Source: Platanthera guangdongensis
Taxonomy: Eukaryota; Streptophyta; Magnoliopsida; Asparagales; Orchidaceae
NCBI GenBank assembly: GCA_039583875.1
Contig: CM077162.1
Location: 163,205,826 to 163,269,825 of the forward strand
Reading direction: 5' to 3'
DNA length: 64,000 nt
The translations under genes were made by a program, and so were the position numbers. Under the pieces are notes generated by a model. It saw only the letters and a list, made by a program, of their open reading frames with translations, was not told where the DNA came from and did no database searches. Position 1 is the first letter of the stretch. Every line of letters starts with the position of its first letter. Shown here piece by piece: positions 1 through 10,650 of the stretch.

Positions 1-366
1 TCCTACACTCAGATCTGTAAAAGATCCAACAAAAATTGAAAATAAAGCGAATAATTCCTTCACCCAGATAAATAGAGAAAGGGTGAAGGCTTCTTGATCA
101 GTTCTTGATATATCTGACCACTCTAGAATCAACCTATCTTTGCTCCTTCAAAGCTTCTTGAATCTGAACAAAGTAAGGTTGATCTTTTTGAAGTTGGAGA
201 TGATCCTCAATCCATCATCTTCTTAATCAGATGTGGTTCTGATTTCTTCTTGCAGATTCTTTAGGATCTGCCCTCTCTGGATGAAGACTTCTCTCCTTGT
301 TGTTGGCTTTTTCTCTCCTTGGATTCTTCCAGCACTGGACTCCTTCTATCTGATGACAAAACACAT

Positions 367-375
367 CTTTATATA
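367..375 (-). promoter_or_regulatory. TATA box in A 3' LTR
   Basis: Minus strand reads TATATAAAG. The corresponding site in the 5' LTR (46744-46752) reads TATAAAAAG. It lies about 160 bp downstream of the palindrome array in the direction of transcription. Confidence 0.6.
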
Positions 376-526
376 GGCTTCATCCGAGGTTACCGGCTGA
401 TCCGATTCATAACGACCTTCTGACGGCTCTGACAGAAACAATAGCTGTGTTGATCATGACAGCTGTCAAGTCTCCAGTCATTATATCTGATACTTCAATG
501 AACTTCAGCTCATCAGCAAAGTGTCG

Positions 527-1110
527 AGACAATACTGCAAATGTGTCAACACAAATAGTTCATGTGTCGACACAATCCTTAGTGATGTCGACACGGCTTA
601 TAAAATGTTGACACATCACTTCTCTATCTTCTTGATATAGCTTCTGCAGAATGTGTCGACACAAGTCATGTGTGTCGACACAATCACTTCTTGTCTTGAT
701 ATAGTTGACTTCAACAAAAATTCTAGTGTGTGTCGACACAAGTCCTGTGTGTCGACACAGTTGTTGTTGACAGAGCTTTTTTTTTGTCGACATAAGTCTT
801 GTGTGTCAACACAGTTGTTGTCGATAGAATCTCTGTGTGTCGACACAAGTCCTGTATGTCGACACAACCTGGCTCCTGATGTCCACACATTCTTTGTCTA
901 TAGAATCTCTATGTGTCGACATAAGTTCTGTGTGTCGACACAAGTTCTATGTGTCGACACAAGCTCGCTCCTGGTGTCGACACAGTCTTTGTCGACATAA
1001 TCTCTATGTGTCGACACAAGTTCTGTGTGTCGACACAAGCTGGCTCCTGGTGTCGACACAGCCTTTCCCATGTGTCGACACAATTCTTCTCAAGTGTCGA
1101 CACTTGTACT
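527..1110. repeat. Palindromic TGTGTCGACACA array in A 3' LTR
   Basis: About twenty-five perfect or near copies of the self-complementary motif TGTGTCGACACA occur at irregular 10-40 bp spacing, often followed by AAG or AGTC. The same array is in the other LTR (46916-47465) and in front of the accessory ORF (13516-13820). Because the motif is its own reverse complement, small spurious Cys/Asp/Thr-rich ORFs appear on both strands here; they are not genes. Confidence 0.9.
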
Positions 1111-1241
1111 TACAAAATTTTCTTTTATTTCCTTAACCTGCACATGGAAACTCAACACCACATCAAATACACCTTGATGAATATCATTGAGTTAGGTGAG
1201 GCTTCTCCAAATCTGGTACACATTTTCCAGTATACCCAACA

Positions 1242-1257
1242 ATCTCCCCCTATTTGG
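1242..1257 (-). other. Element A polypurine tract
   Basis: The minus strand reads AAATAGGGGGAGAT immediately before the 3' LTR start TGTTGGG. This is the expected plus-strand primer site for reverse transcription and fixes A as a minus-strand element. Confidence 0.85.
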
Positions 1258-1344
1258 AGAAGTCATAACCCTTAGTCAATGATATACATCATTTTATAAT
1301 AAAACAAAGATTATGATGTATAAGAGAATTATTTAGACAGGTTA
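1258..1344. other. A 3' untranslated segment before insertion B
   Basis: AT-rich stretch between the PPT and the B insertion. It continues at 10500. No coding signal seen. Confidence 0.6.
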
Positions 1345-1349
1345 ATATA
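1345..1349. repeat. Target-site duplication of B (left), ATATA
   Basis: ATATA directly precedes the B LTR start TGAAAGTCC and is repeated at 10495-10499 directly after the other LTR end CCCAACA. Confidence 0.85.
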
Positions 1350-2195
1350 TGAAAGTCCACCTAGTGTCAGCTATGTGCACCTATGGGGGGGGAATAGGTG
1401 ACGAGTAGTGCTTTTGCGGAATTTACGAGAGTACCTGCACAATAAAAATAAAGAGCACAGCACACAGAAAACACAGCAAATTTATAGTGGTTCCCCGACT
1501 TGGGTACATCCACTTTCCCCCTTCGACCTATCTCCCCAACAAGGGACGACTCGGTCACTTCTCCAACGGGATTGAAATCCAATCCCTTCACTAACGGAAG
1601 GAGCCCTTCCACACGTGAGAGTCAACACTCCCACAAAACGGGTTGCACCCAACCCTTACAACACGGAACAAAAGTTCCTTTACAACGAAATTAAATATAG
1701 AGTGTACACGTGATACAAACTTCTTTTGGAGACTACGGTGTTCCTCTTCGTTCGACGACGTGTTCTTGAAGTCGATGAAGAGTCTACAACCTTGGTCTCT
1801 CTTGGAGAGGATCTTCCCGGAACCGGCGGCGGCACACGAGCGGCGGCTAGCTTCGGGATCGGCAGTTACGATGATGAGCGGCTGCTGAACTTGGAGATCC
1901 AAACTTCATAGCGAAGCAAGCTCGGTCTACCAACGGTCACACGAGGATCGGTCGTCTCGATCGATTCGGAGGGGAAGTTTTTCCCGATCAACAAATCGAG
2001 AGACAAGGGATCTCTGGATAGACCCGTGAGACTCAAGCCTTGCTAGGCTTCTGTCGCCGGAGATCGGGAAGAAGAACGATCAGTGGCGGCGACGGACTTG
2101 CGCGAGCGGCGACGGAGGCGGCGGAGAGATTTCGCGATATTAGGGTTTCCGCTCGCTCGGCTTCTTTCTGTGTGGGTATTCCGTTCAAAATACCT

Positions 2196-2206
2196 GTATA
2201 TAAATA
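2196..2206 (-). promoter_or_regulatory. TATA box in B 3' LTR
   Basis: Minus strand reads TATTTATATA, lying downstream (in transcription) of the GATTCTCG array. The equivalent in the 5' LTR is at about 9656-9666. That copy would drive B transcription. Confidence 0.5.
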
Positions 2207-2326
2207 CTGTAGAAGTTTTCCAATATGACCGTTTGTGGGACCCACAAAAGAGATCCCCAAATCCCGGTCCAGAAATTTAACAGCGGCAGAATCCGGTTCA
2301 AGAATTTCCAGAAAAATGCCAAGTCA

Positions 2327-2675
2327 AAATCGGTGAGAATCGAAAGTGATTCTCGCCGAGTCGCCGAGAATCAAAGGTGATTCTCGACGATTCGGCGAGA
2401 ATCAAAGATGATTCTCGTCGAATTTGCCTTGCTTGCACGCACTGCTTTAAGCCAGGTCGAGACGGCGAGAATCAACCAGTGATTCTCGTCGATTCGGCGA
2501 GAATCACTAAGTGATTCTCGTCGATTCTTACTTAGACGCAGAGGTGCTTGCTTAGACGTTGCTGGATCGAGTTCGGCGAGAGTCAACTTCTGATTCTCGA
2601 CGAATCGGCGAGAATCCCAAGTGATTCTCGCCGAATCGGCGAGAATCACTTGGTGATTCTCGTCGATTCTAACTT
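2327..2675. repeat. Inverted-repeat array GATTCTCG...CGAGAATC in B 3' LTR
   Basis: Repeated arms TGATTCTCG and CGAGAATCA are separated by short spacers such as TCGATTCGG or CCGAATCGG, giving a run of hairpin-capable palindromes interrupted by an unrelated segment. The right LTR array is about 9787-10167. Confidence 0.85.
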
Positions 2676-3003
2676 AGACGAATTTTCGTCTTTCCACCTG
2701 TGAGATGCTCCTTGACCCATCCTTGCTCCTTGTCTGCTCCTGCATATTTACATCCCTGTGCTTCAAAATAAGTGCACTCCAATAGAGAGAGTACACGTAG
2801 GCCAACACACTGATCTGCTCAACGAGGGATTACGTCGTGCAGACCCGTGTATATTGACCTACTGCACCCTGACATTGGTGTGCACTTAGCATGGAAAAAC
2901 TGCAAGCACAACTAGAAGGATTTTATCAAATACATAGTCTATTGACCTTAGCTTGTCCAGGGGCTTCTTCAAATCAGGTACATTGTGGATACAATACCCA
3001 ACA

Positions 3004-3019
3004 ATCTCCCCCTATTTGA
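3004..3019 (-). other. Element B polypurine tract
   Basis: Minus strand AAATAGGGGGAGAT adjoining the LTR start TGTTGGG. It is identical in core to the A, C and D tracts. Confidence 0.85.
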
Positions 3020-3261
3020 AGAAGCCTAAACCCTACAAGCTAAGGTGAATAGAACAAATGAGAATGAAAACCATAAACTGAAAAGAGAGTTAAGTGAGTT
3101 ATCCATTACCAATACCAATTTCTTGGGAGCAAGCTTGGAGCCACCTTAGCCTTAGCCAAGAGGGTAATCTCCCCCTTTTCGGCTTCTACAAATTGGGGTC
3201 TGTAGCGTTTTACCCTTTGCTCCCCCTCAGTTCTTGCACGGGCCTGGAGCCTCTGTAGTCT
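3020..3261. other. B 3' untranslated region
   Basis: About 240 bp between PPT and pol stop, with no ORF. This is where A, C and D carry the accessory ORF. Confidence 0.7.
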
Positions 3262-6200
3262 TCATTCCTCATAATTGAGCATCCCCAATTCAGTCTTGAA
3301 AAGATTGAACTTGGCCTCGTCTAGGGGCTTTGTGAATATATCAGCAATCTGCTTGTCCGTGGGGACATAACAGAGAGAGATATCTTTGTTCTCCACATGC
3401 TCCCGAATGAAGTGGTAGCGTACTTCGATATGCTTCGTTCTGCTGTGCGACACCGGATTGTTGGCAATGGCAATTGCACTGGAGGAGTCGCAGTACATGG
3501 GTACTTCCTTGAACTGAAGGTCGTAGTCGGCTAACTGGTTTTTGATCCATAGAAGTTGTGCGCAACAGCTTCCTGCCGAGATATACTCTGACTCTGCTGT
3601 GGAGGTTGCAACACAATTCTGTTTCTTGCTGTTCCATGAGATAAGCCTCCTGCCGAGGAATTGACACGTCCCGGAGGTGCTTTTCCTGTCATCCCTGCTC
3701 CCTGCAAAATCAGCATCTGAAAAGCCTATTAGCTCGACATCATTGTTTCTCGGGTACCACAAGCCAAGATTAGGAGTACCTTTAAGGTATCTCGGAATTC
3801 GCTTTGCAGCGACATAGTGAGATTCCTTAGTGTTCACCTGATATCGGGCACAGACACATGTGGAGAACATAATATCCGGTCGACTGGCAGTAAGGTAGAG
3901 CAGGGATCCAATGATGCTTCTGTATTTGGTTTCATCGAAAGGTTTACCTTTCTCATCCTTATCCAGAGACATGGTGGATCCCATTGGAGTCCTCATAGAG
4001 GTTGCACTCTCCATACCGAATTTCTTAAGGAGTTCATTTGTGAACTTCGTCTGAGAGATGAAGATTCCATCCTCAGACTGTTTCACTTGAAGTCCTAAGA
4101 AATACTTGAGCTCTCTCATACTGCTCATTTCAAACTTTCCTTGCATAAGTTTAGAGAACTTTTTGCAAAGATTGTTGTCCGTTGAGCCGAATATTATGTC
4201 ATCGACATAGATTTGCACCAGCAAAATCTTGCCTTTGACTTCCCTGAGAAACAATGTTTTATCTATTTTACCTCTGGAGAACTTGTTCTCAAGAAGAAAA
4301 CTAGATAATGTCTCATACCAAGCTCGTGGAGCTTGTTTCAACCCATATAAGGCCTTATTAAGAAAATAAACGTGATTAGGATAAGTAGGATCGACAAAAC
4401 CTGGGGGTTGAGCAACGTATACTTCCTCTTTCAGGTCTCCGTTCAGGAATGCCGATTTCACATCCATTTGATAGACTGTGAATCCTTTGTGTGAAGCATA
4501 CGCCAGGAACAACCTGATTGCCTCGAGCCTTGCTACTGGTGCGAAGGTCTGGTAGAAGTCAATCCCTTCCTCCTGTTTGTAACCTTGAGCCACCAGCCTG
4601 GCCTTGTTCTTTACGATGACACCATGTTCATCCAGCTTGTTTCTTAAGATCCAATTCGTGCCAATCACATTCTGCTTGTATGGTCTGGGAACCAGCGTCC
4701 AAACCTTGCAACGTTCGAATTGATGTAGTTCCTCTTGCATGGCCAGAATCCATGCCGCATCCTTGTTCGCCTCGTCGAACTTCTTTGGCTCAACCTGTGA
4801 CAGGAAGCTAAGATGCAATACTTCGTTAACTGTACCTCTTCGATTTCTGACACCAGCACGAGGATCCCCGATGATCTGATCTCTAGGATAATCTCTCACG
4901 TGCCGGAGCTCTAGAAGTCTGGCGTCTGGAGCTTCAACTACGTCTTGGGCTTCTCTTTCTTCTAAGAGATTTGTCCCATCTTGATCTTCAACATTTTCAG
5001 ATGACGTGGAGGTGGAAACTTTGACGTACTTGGGAGCGTCATCTTTAGCGGTCTCATCCAGACTCAGCTGTTCAAGTCTAGTACCTGCATCTTCAAGAAT
5101 ACTACTGGAAGAATTGCTGTTAAGCAAACTTCCTTCATCAAATACAACATTTATTGATTCTTCTACCACTAGGGTTTTCTTATTGAAGACCCTATATGCC
5201 CTACTATGGGAACTATAGCCCATGAATATGCCTTCGAAGCATTTTTCACCGAATTTAGTACGCGGGTACTTCCCATTATTCAGTACATAGCATCTGCAAC
5301 CAAAAATCCTCAAGTAGGACATGGTTGGTTTCCTGCCTTTCAGTAGCTCGTAGGGCGTCTTACGATGATGTTTGTTGATCAATGCTCGGTTTTGTACATG
5401 ACATGCAGTATTGACACCCTCTGCCCAGAAGTATTCCGGGAGAGAAGCGTCTTTCAACATTGTCGTGCAGGCTTCAATGAGAGTTCTATTTCTCCTCTCT
5501 GTAACTCTATTTTGCTGAGGAGTGCGCGGGGAGGAAAACTCATGAAAGATACCTTGTTCTTCACAAAATTCTGTCATTGCACCACATTCGAATTCTGTTC
5601 CATGGTCACTTCTGATTTTGACCACGGAGCAGTTAAATTCGTTCTGAACCTGCTTGACAAAATTAGTAAAGATGTCAAACGTATCTGACTTTCGTTTCAA
5701 AAAGAACACCCATGTAAACCGAGAATGATCATCAACTATCACTAGCGTATAGGACTTGCCTCCCAAGCTATGAACTTGCATTGGACCAAACAAGTCCATA
5801 TGCAAAAGGTAAAGACATCGGGAAGAGTCTTTGTCAGTGATGCTCTTAAAGGTAGCCCGAGTCTGTTTGCCCATCTGGCATGCAGGACATGGGATATCTT
5901 TGATGCACTTGATACTGGGAGCATCCCTTACCAAGTCCTTAGAAAATAGCATACTAATTGTCTTGAAATTAATATGTGTCCAATCTCTTGTGCCATTGTT
6001 CACAAAGAGATGCACTGCCTGTTGCCACAAGGCATACGGGGGTAGATGAATCTAAACTGAGAAAATCTAAACAAAAGATATTTCTGCTCCTAATGCCTGA
6101 TAATACCGTTTCAGAAGAGGTACGTGAAATTATCAGACATTTATCCTTGCAGAACTTAACGTCATAACCTTTATCACATAACTGACTTACACTGATCAGG

Positions 6201-6430
6201 TTATGGTTTAACCCTTCAACATAAGCCACGTCGGTGATAGAGATTATACCGTTGGAAATCATACCATAACCTCTGGTGACTCCTCGATCTGACCCTCCAA
6301 AGATGACTTTGGGTCCATTCTCGACTGGAGTGTAATCACGCAGCAGGCTTCTTGTCCCGGTCATATGCCGGGAGCATCCACTGTCCAAATACCAGATCGG
6401 CGTTTTGGTGGCCTTTGGACATTCCTGCAA
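3262..6430 (-). pseudogene. pol: B pol: protease, integrase, RT, RNase H (one frameshift)
   Basis: Encodes the copia polyprotein for DNA synthesis and integration. From the high-coordinate end: aspartic protease with LDSGCSRHMTG (near 6380), an integrase HHCC region, integrase core with catalytic D (HMDLFGP, near 5795), D (SDHGTEF, near 5605) and E (TERRNR, near 5505), RT with YVDD (near 4205), and RNase H ending in [10 protein letters not shown] and a TAA stop. One single-base frameshift near 5975-6020, inside the HHCC segment (HKRLD), separates the protease frame from the 922-codon open remainder. No ATG begins the pol frame: it opens in +1 relative to the gag stop at the junction near 6435. 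Catalytic residues of all three enzymes are intact, so this was active recently. Confidence 0.93.
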
Positions 6431-6437
6431 AACAAAA

Positions 6438-8720
6438 TTAATTTGCCTTAGGAACCCAATCGAACTTGGGTCCTAGATTCCTGGTTAGCACACTCCCCCT
6501 CGGTTGGTTAACCCTACGAGTGGTCGGTCTCGCATTGCTAACATGGGGAGTCTCGTAGTTCCTTGGATTAAACCAACAATCCACGGCAAAGTGACAGACT
6601 TTGCCACAGCACCAACAGTCAAATCTGTTGTACCTCTTCCTAGGCTCCTGCCTTACCCTGGGAACGGTGGGTACTGCTGGGGCCTTGGATCTGGAGGTGG
6701 AGGCCTCATGGTGACAACAGTCGCATGACTTTGTCACCTTCTGTATAACAGGCTTGGCTTTTGGTGCCTGCTTTCCATTATGGCCGCTAGAGAACGGACC
6801 ATAATTTCCTATGTGGATTTCCTCATAAGGTGCCTTGAAGGCACTCTCACCGAAGTTCTGGGGAAAGTTCCAACCATCATACTGGCTCTTTGGCTTTGCA
6901 ACCGAGGGCCGGAAATGATGCCCAAATGTTGACTCAAAGTCGTGTTGTTTGCAAGGAAAGCCAGGCTTTCTGAACGCAACAGGACTAAGAGGAGCCTTAC
7001 CCTTTTCATCAGCAGAGGCCTTCTTGGCGGCCTTATTCTTCCTCTGGTTCTTGTTTCTCCTAGATGAAGAACCAGGTACCCCTATATGCCCCAAGCCAGC
7101 TCCTTTGGCCTGAGCAGAGAAGGTATCAACGACTGGAAGAACAGTTTTTGGCATGGAGAAGCTCTTGACGATCTTCCTTTCTGCCGCAAGTAGTTCTTCC
7201 AACTTGTTGACTTCCTCCTGCTTTAGATCAAGGAGCTTCAAAGACTTTGAATGCTTGGAAGTCAGGTCAAGGTGTTCCTGTCGGAGAGAAATCAAGCTAG
7301 TGACCTCTTCCCTTAGGGATACACACTCACCCTTAAGGAATTTTACTTCCTTCTTCTCAGCCTTCAGTCTCTTTCGGCACTCATCGAAAGTGTTGAGCAG
7401 AAGCTCATACTTCTCGAGTAGCTCAGCTTCACGGGCTGAAGGGCCATCCTCAGGTTCATCATCCTGAGACTCAGGATCAGAGTCGGAGTCGGAGAGAGGG
7501 GTGTGAGCTTTTACCTTCCCAGTAAATGGGGGGCATTCTCCTTCTGAGTCCGAGCGACCCACCAGCCCGAAGTAGGCTTCCTCATCATCACTGGAGTCTG
7601 AGGAATCAGACTCACTTAGTGTCTTTGGCCTTCTTGCGATGTAGCTCCGCTCCTTCTTCTTATCTCTGGAGGATTTGAGCTCCTCTCCTTTCCCCTTTTC
7701 TCTTTTGCTTTGATGGCAGTCGGCCACGACGTGTCCTGGCTTATTGCATCCAAAGCAAATAATATCAGAAGAACGATGTTTGTTAGGTTTAGATGCATAC
7801 CTGTCAGAAGAATAATTTTTCTTCTGATGCCTGGAGGAGGAGCTGTCTTTCTTCCTTTGATTCCTCATCTTGAGGAACTTCTTGAACTCTCGGGTGATGA
7901 GGGAGAAATCCTCCTCTGACAGTTCTGAGCCAGAGGATCATGGTTCAGAGTCCTCCTCCTCTTCCTTACTCCTCGCACGGTATGACATCGCACCCTTGCC
8001 CTTTCTGGAGTAACTGGCTTTTAGGGCCACAGTCTTTTCTTTTGCAGCAGCCTTCTCTGCTTCTTCCTCTGCCTTCCTGGTGTTCAGCTGAAGTTCATAG
8101 GACATCAGCTTCCCAAACAGGATTTGTGGATCAGTTTCTGCTAGTCTGCCAAATTCTCTGATGGCGCAGATCTTTGTGTCTCATTCCTTAGTAAGGGACC
8201 TAAGGAATTTGTCATTGAGTTCACCATTGGTGAACACTCTTCCGTAGCCCTTGAGAGCGTTGACAATCTTCAGGAAGTTCTCGTATGTGACTCCGATTTC
8301 TTCCTTAGGCCCTTGCCTGAAGGCCTCATATTTTTGGTTTAGGAGGGATCTCCGATCATCCCTCACTTCATCCGTGCCCTCCATTAGGATGATCAGGCAC
8401 TGCCAGATCTCCTGAGCAGTCCTGCAGTTGCTGAAATTTTGCATCATGGAATCATCAACTGCGCTCACCAGAATGTTTCTTGCCTTCTTGTCCAGTCCTA
8501 CGAGCACCATCTCGTCTTTGTCCATTTCAGAAAGTGTCTTCGGCACCTTCTTGGTGGGATCGATGGTGGAGGCCTTGGTGGGGACATAAGGTCCCTCCTC
8601 TACGATCATGAAGAGTCGAGGATCGACTGCTTCCATGTAAAACCTGATTCTTTCCTTCCAGATCGGAAAGTTTAGCCTGGTGCATACTGGGATCTTGCCG
8701 GAGAACTTGAGCCCGTCCAT
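6438..8720 (-). pseudogene. gag: B gag (two in-frame stops)
   Basis: Capsid/nucleocapsid protein, about 760 codons. I start it at the ATG giving MDGLKFSGK (8718-8720). The N-terminal part has the copia gag pattern (FPIWKERIRFYMEAVD, then EEIGVTYENFLKIVNALKGYG). A zinc knuckle CFGCNKPGHVVADC follows near 7750, then an acidic Ser/Asp/Glu-rich stretch, a coiled-coil-like Leu/Lys/Glu region, and a second knuckle CWCCGKVCHFAVDC near 6585 in which the usual Gly before His is Cys. The same frame is interrupted by TGA at about 8181-8183 (in the context TKE*DTKIC, where A has GW) and TGA near 7939. Both fit G-to-A or C-to-T transitions. The gag stop TAA is at 6438-6440. Confidence 0.9.
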
Positions 8721-8795
8721 AGTAGATATTTGTCTTCTTCTTGACACTAGGGGCAGGATTCAACTCAAGGTGTTGACCTTTTTGATGAGTAACCT

Positions 8796-8808
8796 GGCTT
8801 TGATACCA
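8796..8808 (-). other. Element B primer-binding site
   Basis: Minus strand TGGTATCAAAGCC, two bases after the 5' LTR end TTTCA. It is close to the TGGTATCAGAGC consensus complementary to initiator tRNA-Met. Confidence 0.85.
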
Positions 8809-8810
8809 CT

Positions 8811-10494
8811 TGAAAGTCCACCTAGTGTCAGCTATGTGCACCTATGGGGGGGAATAGGTGACGAGTAGTGCTTTTGCGGAATTTACGAGAGTACCTGCAC
8901 AATAAAAATAAAGAGCACAGCACACAGAAAACACAACAAATTTATAGTGGTTCCCCGACTTGGGTACATCCACTTTCCCCCTTCGACCTATCTCCCCAAC
9001 AAGGGACGACTCGGTCACTTCTCCAACGGGATTGAAATCCAATCCCTTCACTAACGGAAGGAGCCCTTCCACACGTGAGAGTCAACACTCCCACAAAACG
9101 GGTTGCACCCAACCCTTACAACACGGAACAAAAGTTCCTTTACAACGAAATTAAATATAGAGTGTACACGTGATACAAACTTCTTTTGGAGACTACGGTG
9201 TTCCTCTTCGTTCGACGACGTGTTCTTGAAGTCGATGAAGAGTCTACAACCTTGGTCTCTCTTGGAGAGGATCTTCCCGGAACCGGCGGCGGCACACGAG
9301 CGGCGGCTAGCTTTGGGATCGGCGGCTACGATTATGAGCGGCTGCTGAACTTGGAGATCCAAACTTCGTAGCGAAGCAAGCTCGGTCTACCAACGGTCAC
9401 ACGAGGATCGGTCGTCTCGATCGATTCGGAGGGGAAGTTTTTCCCGATCAACAAATCGAGAGACAAGGGATCTCTGGATAGACGCGTGAGACTCAAGCCT
9501 TGCTAGGCTTCTGTCGCCGGAGATCGGGAAGAAGAACGATCAGTGGCGGCGACGGACTTGCGCGAGCGGCGACGGAGGCGGCGGAGAGATTTCGCGATAT
9601 TAGGGTTTCCGCTCGCTCGGCTTCTTTCTGTGTGGGTATTCCGTTCAAAATACCTGTATATAAATACTGTAGAAGTTTTCCAATATGACCGTTTGTGGGA
9701 CCCACAAAAGAGATCCCCAAATCCCGGTCCAGAAATTTAACAGCGGCAGAATCCGGTTCAGGAATTTCCAGAAAAATGCCAAGTCAAAATCGGTGAGAAT
9801 CGAAAGTGATTCTCGCCGAGTCGCTGAGAATCAAAGGTGATTCTCGACGATTCGGCGAGAATCAAAGATGATTCTCGTCGAATTTGCCTTGCTTGCACGC
9901 ACTGCTTTAAGCCAGGTCGAGACGGCGAGAATCAACCAGTGATTCTCGTCGATTCGACGAGAATCACTAGTGATTCTCGCCGAATCGGCGAGAATCACTA
10001 AGTGATTCTCGTCAATTCTTACTTAGACGCAGAGGTGCTTGCTTAGACGTTGCTGGATCGAGTTCGGCGAGAGTCAACTTCTGATTCTCGACGAATCGGC
10101 GAGAATCCCAAGTGATTCTCGCCGAATCGGCGAGAATCACTTGGTGATTCTCGTCGATTCTAACTTAGACGAATTTTTGTCTTTCCACCTGTGAGATGCT
10201 CCTTGACCCATCCTTGCTCCTTGTCTGCTCCTGCATATTTACATCCCTGTGCTTCAAAATAAGTGCACTCCAATAGAGAGAGTACACGTAGGCCAACACA
10301 CTGATCTGCTCAACGAGGGATTACGTCGTGCAGACCCGTGTATATTGACCTACTGCACCCTGACATTGGTGTGCACTTAGCATGGAAAAACTGCAAGCAC
10401 AACTAGAAGGATTTTATCAAATACATAGTCTATTGACCTTAGCTTGTCCAGGGGCTTCTTCAAATCAGGTACATTGTGGATACAATACCCAACA
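8811..10494 (-). repeat. Element B 5' LTR
   Basis: 1684 bp, TGAAAGTCC to CCCAACA. It carries the GATTCTCG inverted-repeat array (about 9787-10167) with one unit more than the other LTR, and a TATA-like site near 9656-9666. Confidence 0.95.
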
Positions 10495-10499
10495 ATATA
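10495..10499. repeat. Target-site duplication of B (right), ATATA
   Basis: Matches 1345-1349. A sequence resumes directly after it. Confidence 0.85.
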
Positions 10500-10650
10500 T
10501 AAACAAAACCAGCATAATATCATCACAAAATATGATAACATATAGAGAACATGAATCAATGTTTTGTTTAACTACAAAAAGTTTCTGAACACAGATTACA
10601 TAGATTTTAAAACTAAAGATTACAAAGTTCTAAAATCTAGTCAATCTATT

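Larger units (their letters stand above)
1..1241 (-). repeat. Element A 3' LTR (partial)
   Basis: Matches about 46379-47598 of the 5' LTR and ends in CCCAACA directly before the polypurine tract. About 510 bp of the 1730-bp LTR are outside the window. It contains a minus-strand TATA box (367-375) and, upstream of it in transcription, the TGTGTCGACACA array (about 527-1110). Confidence 0.9.
1350..3003 (-). repeat. Element B 3' LTR
   Basis: 1654 bp, TGAAAGTCC to CCCAACA. Same sequence as 8811-10494 apart from point differences, a G-run length difference near 1385 and one missing palindromic unit. Confidence 0.95.
1350..10494 (-). mobile_element. Element B: Sirevirus-like Ty1/copia retrotransposon, nearly complete
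   Basis: Two LTRs (1350-3003 and 8811-10494), PPT, pol, gag and PBS in minus-strand order, flanked by ATATA on both sides. It is inserted in the 3' untranslated part of A. The LTRs differ at about one percent of positions by eye, plus one extra repeat unit of about 31 bp in the right copy, so the insertion is fairly recent. Unlike A, C and D, B has only about 260 bp between the pol stop and the PPT and therefore no accessory ORF. Coding regions are open for long stretches but carry two in-frame stops in gag and one frameshift in pol. Confidence 0.95.

Noticed and set aside
527..1110. Regularly repeated short palindromes that resemble a CRISPR array
   Set aside because: Spacing is irregular, the spacers are themselves similar, the sequence lies in a plant LTR flanked by a polypurine tract, and there are no cas genes.
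560..1136. Small Cys/Asp/Thr-rich ORFs on both strands of the A LTR (and again at 47009-47534)
   Set aside because: They are the direct translation of TGTGTCGACACA repeats, occur in every frame and strand, and change with each base difference between the LTRs.
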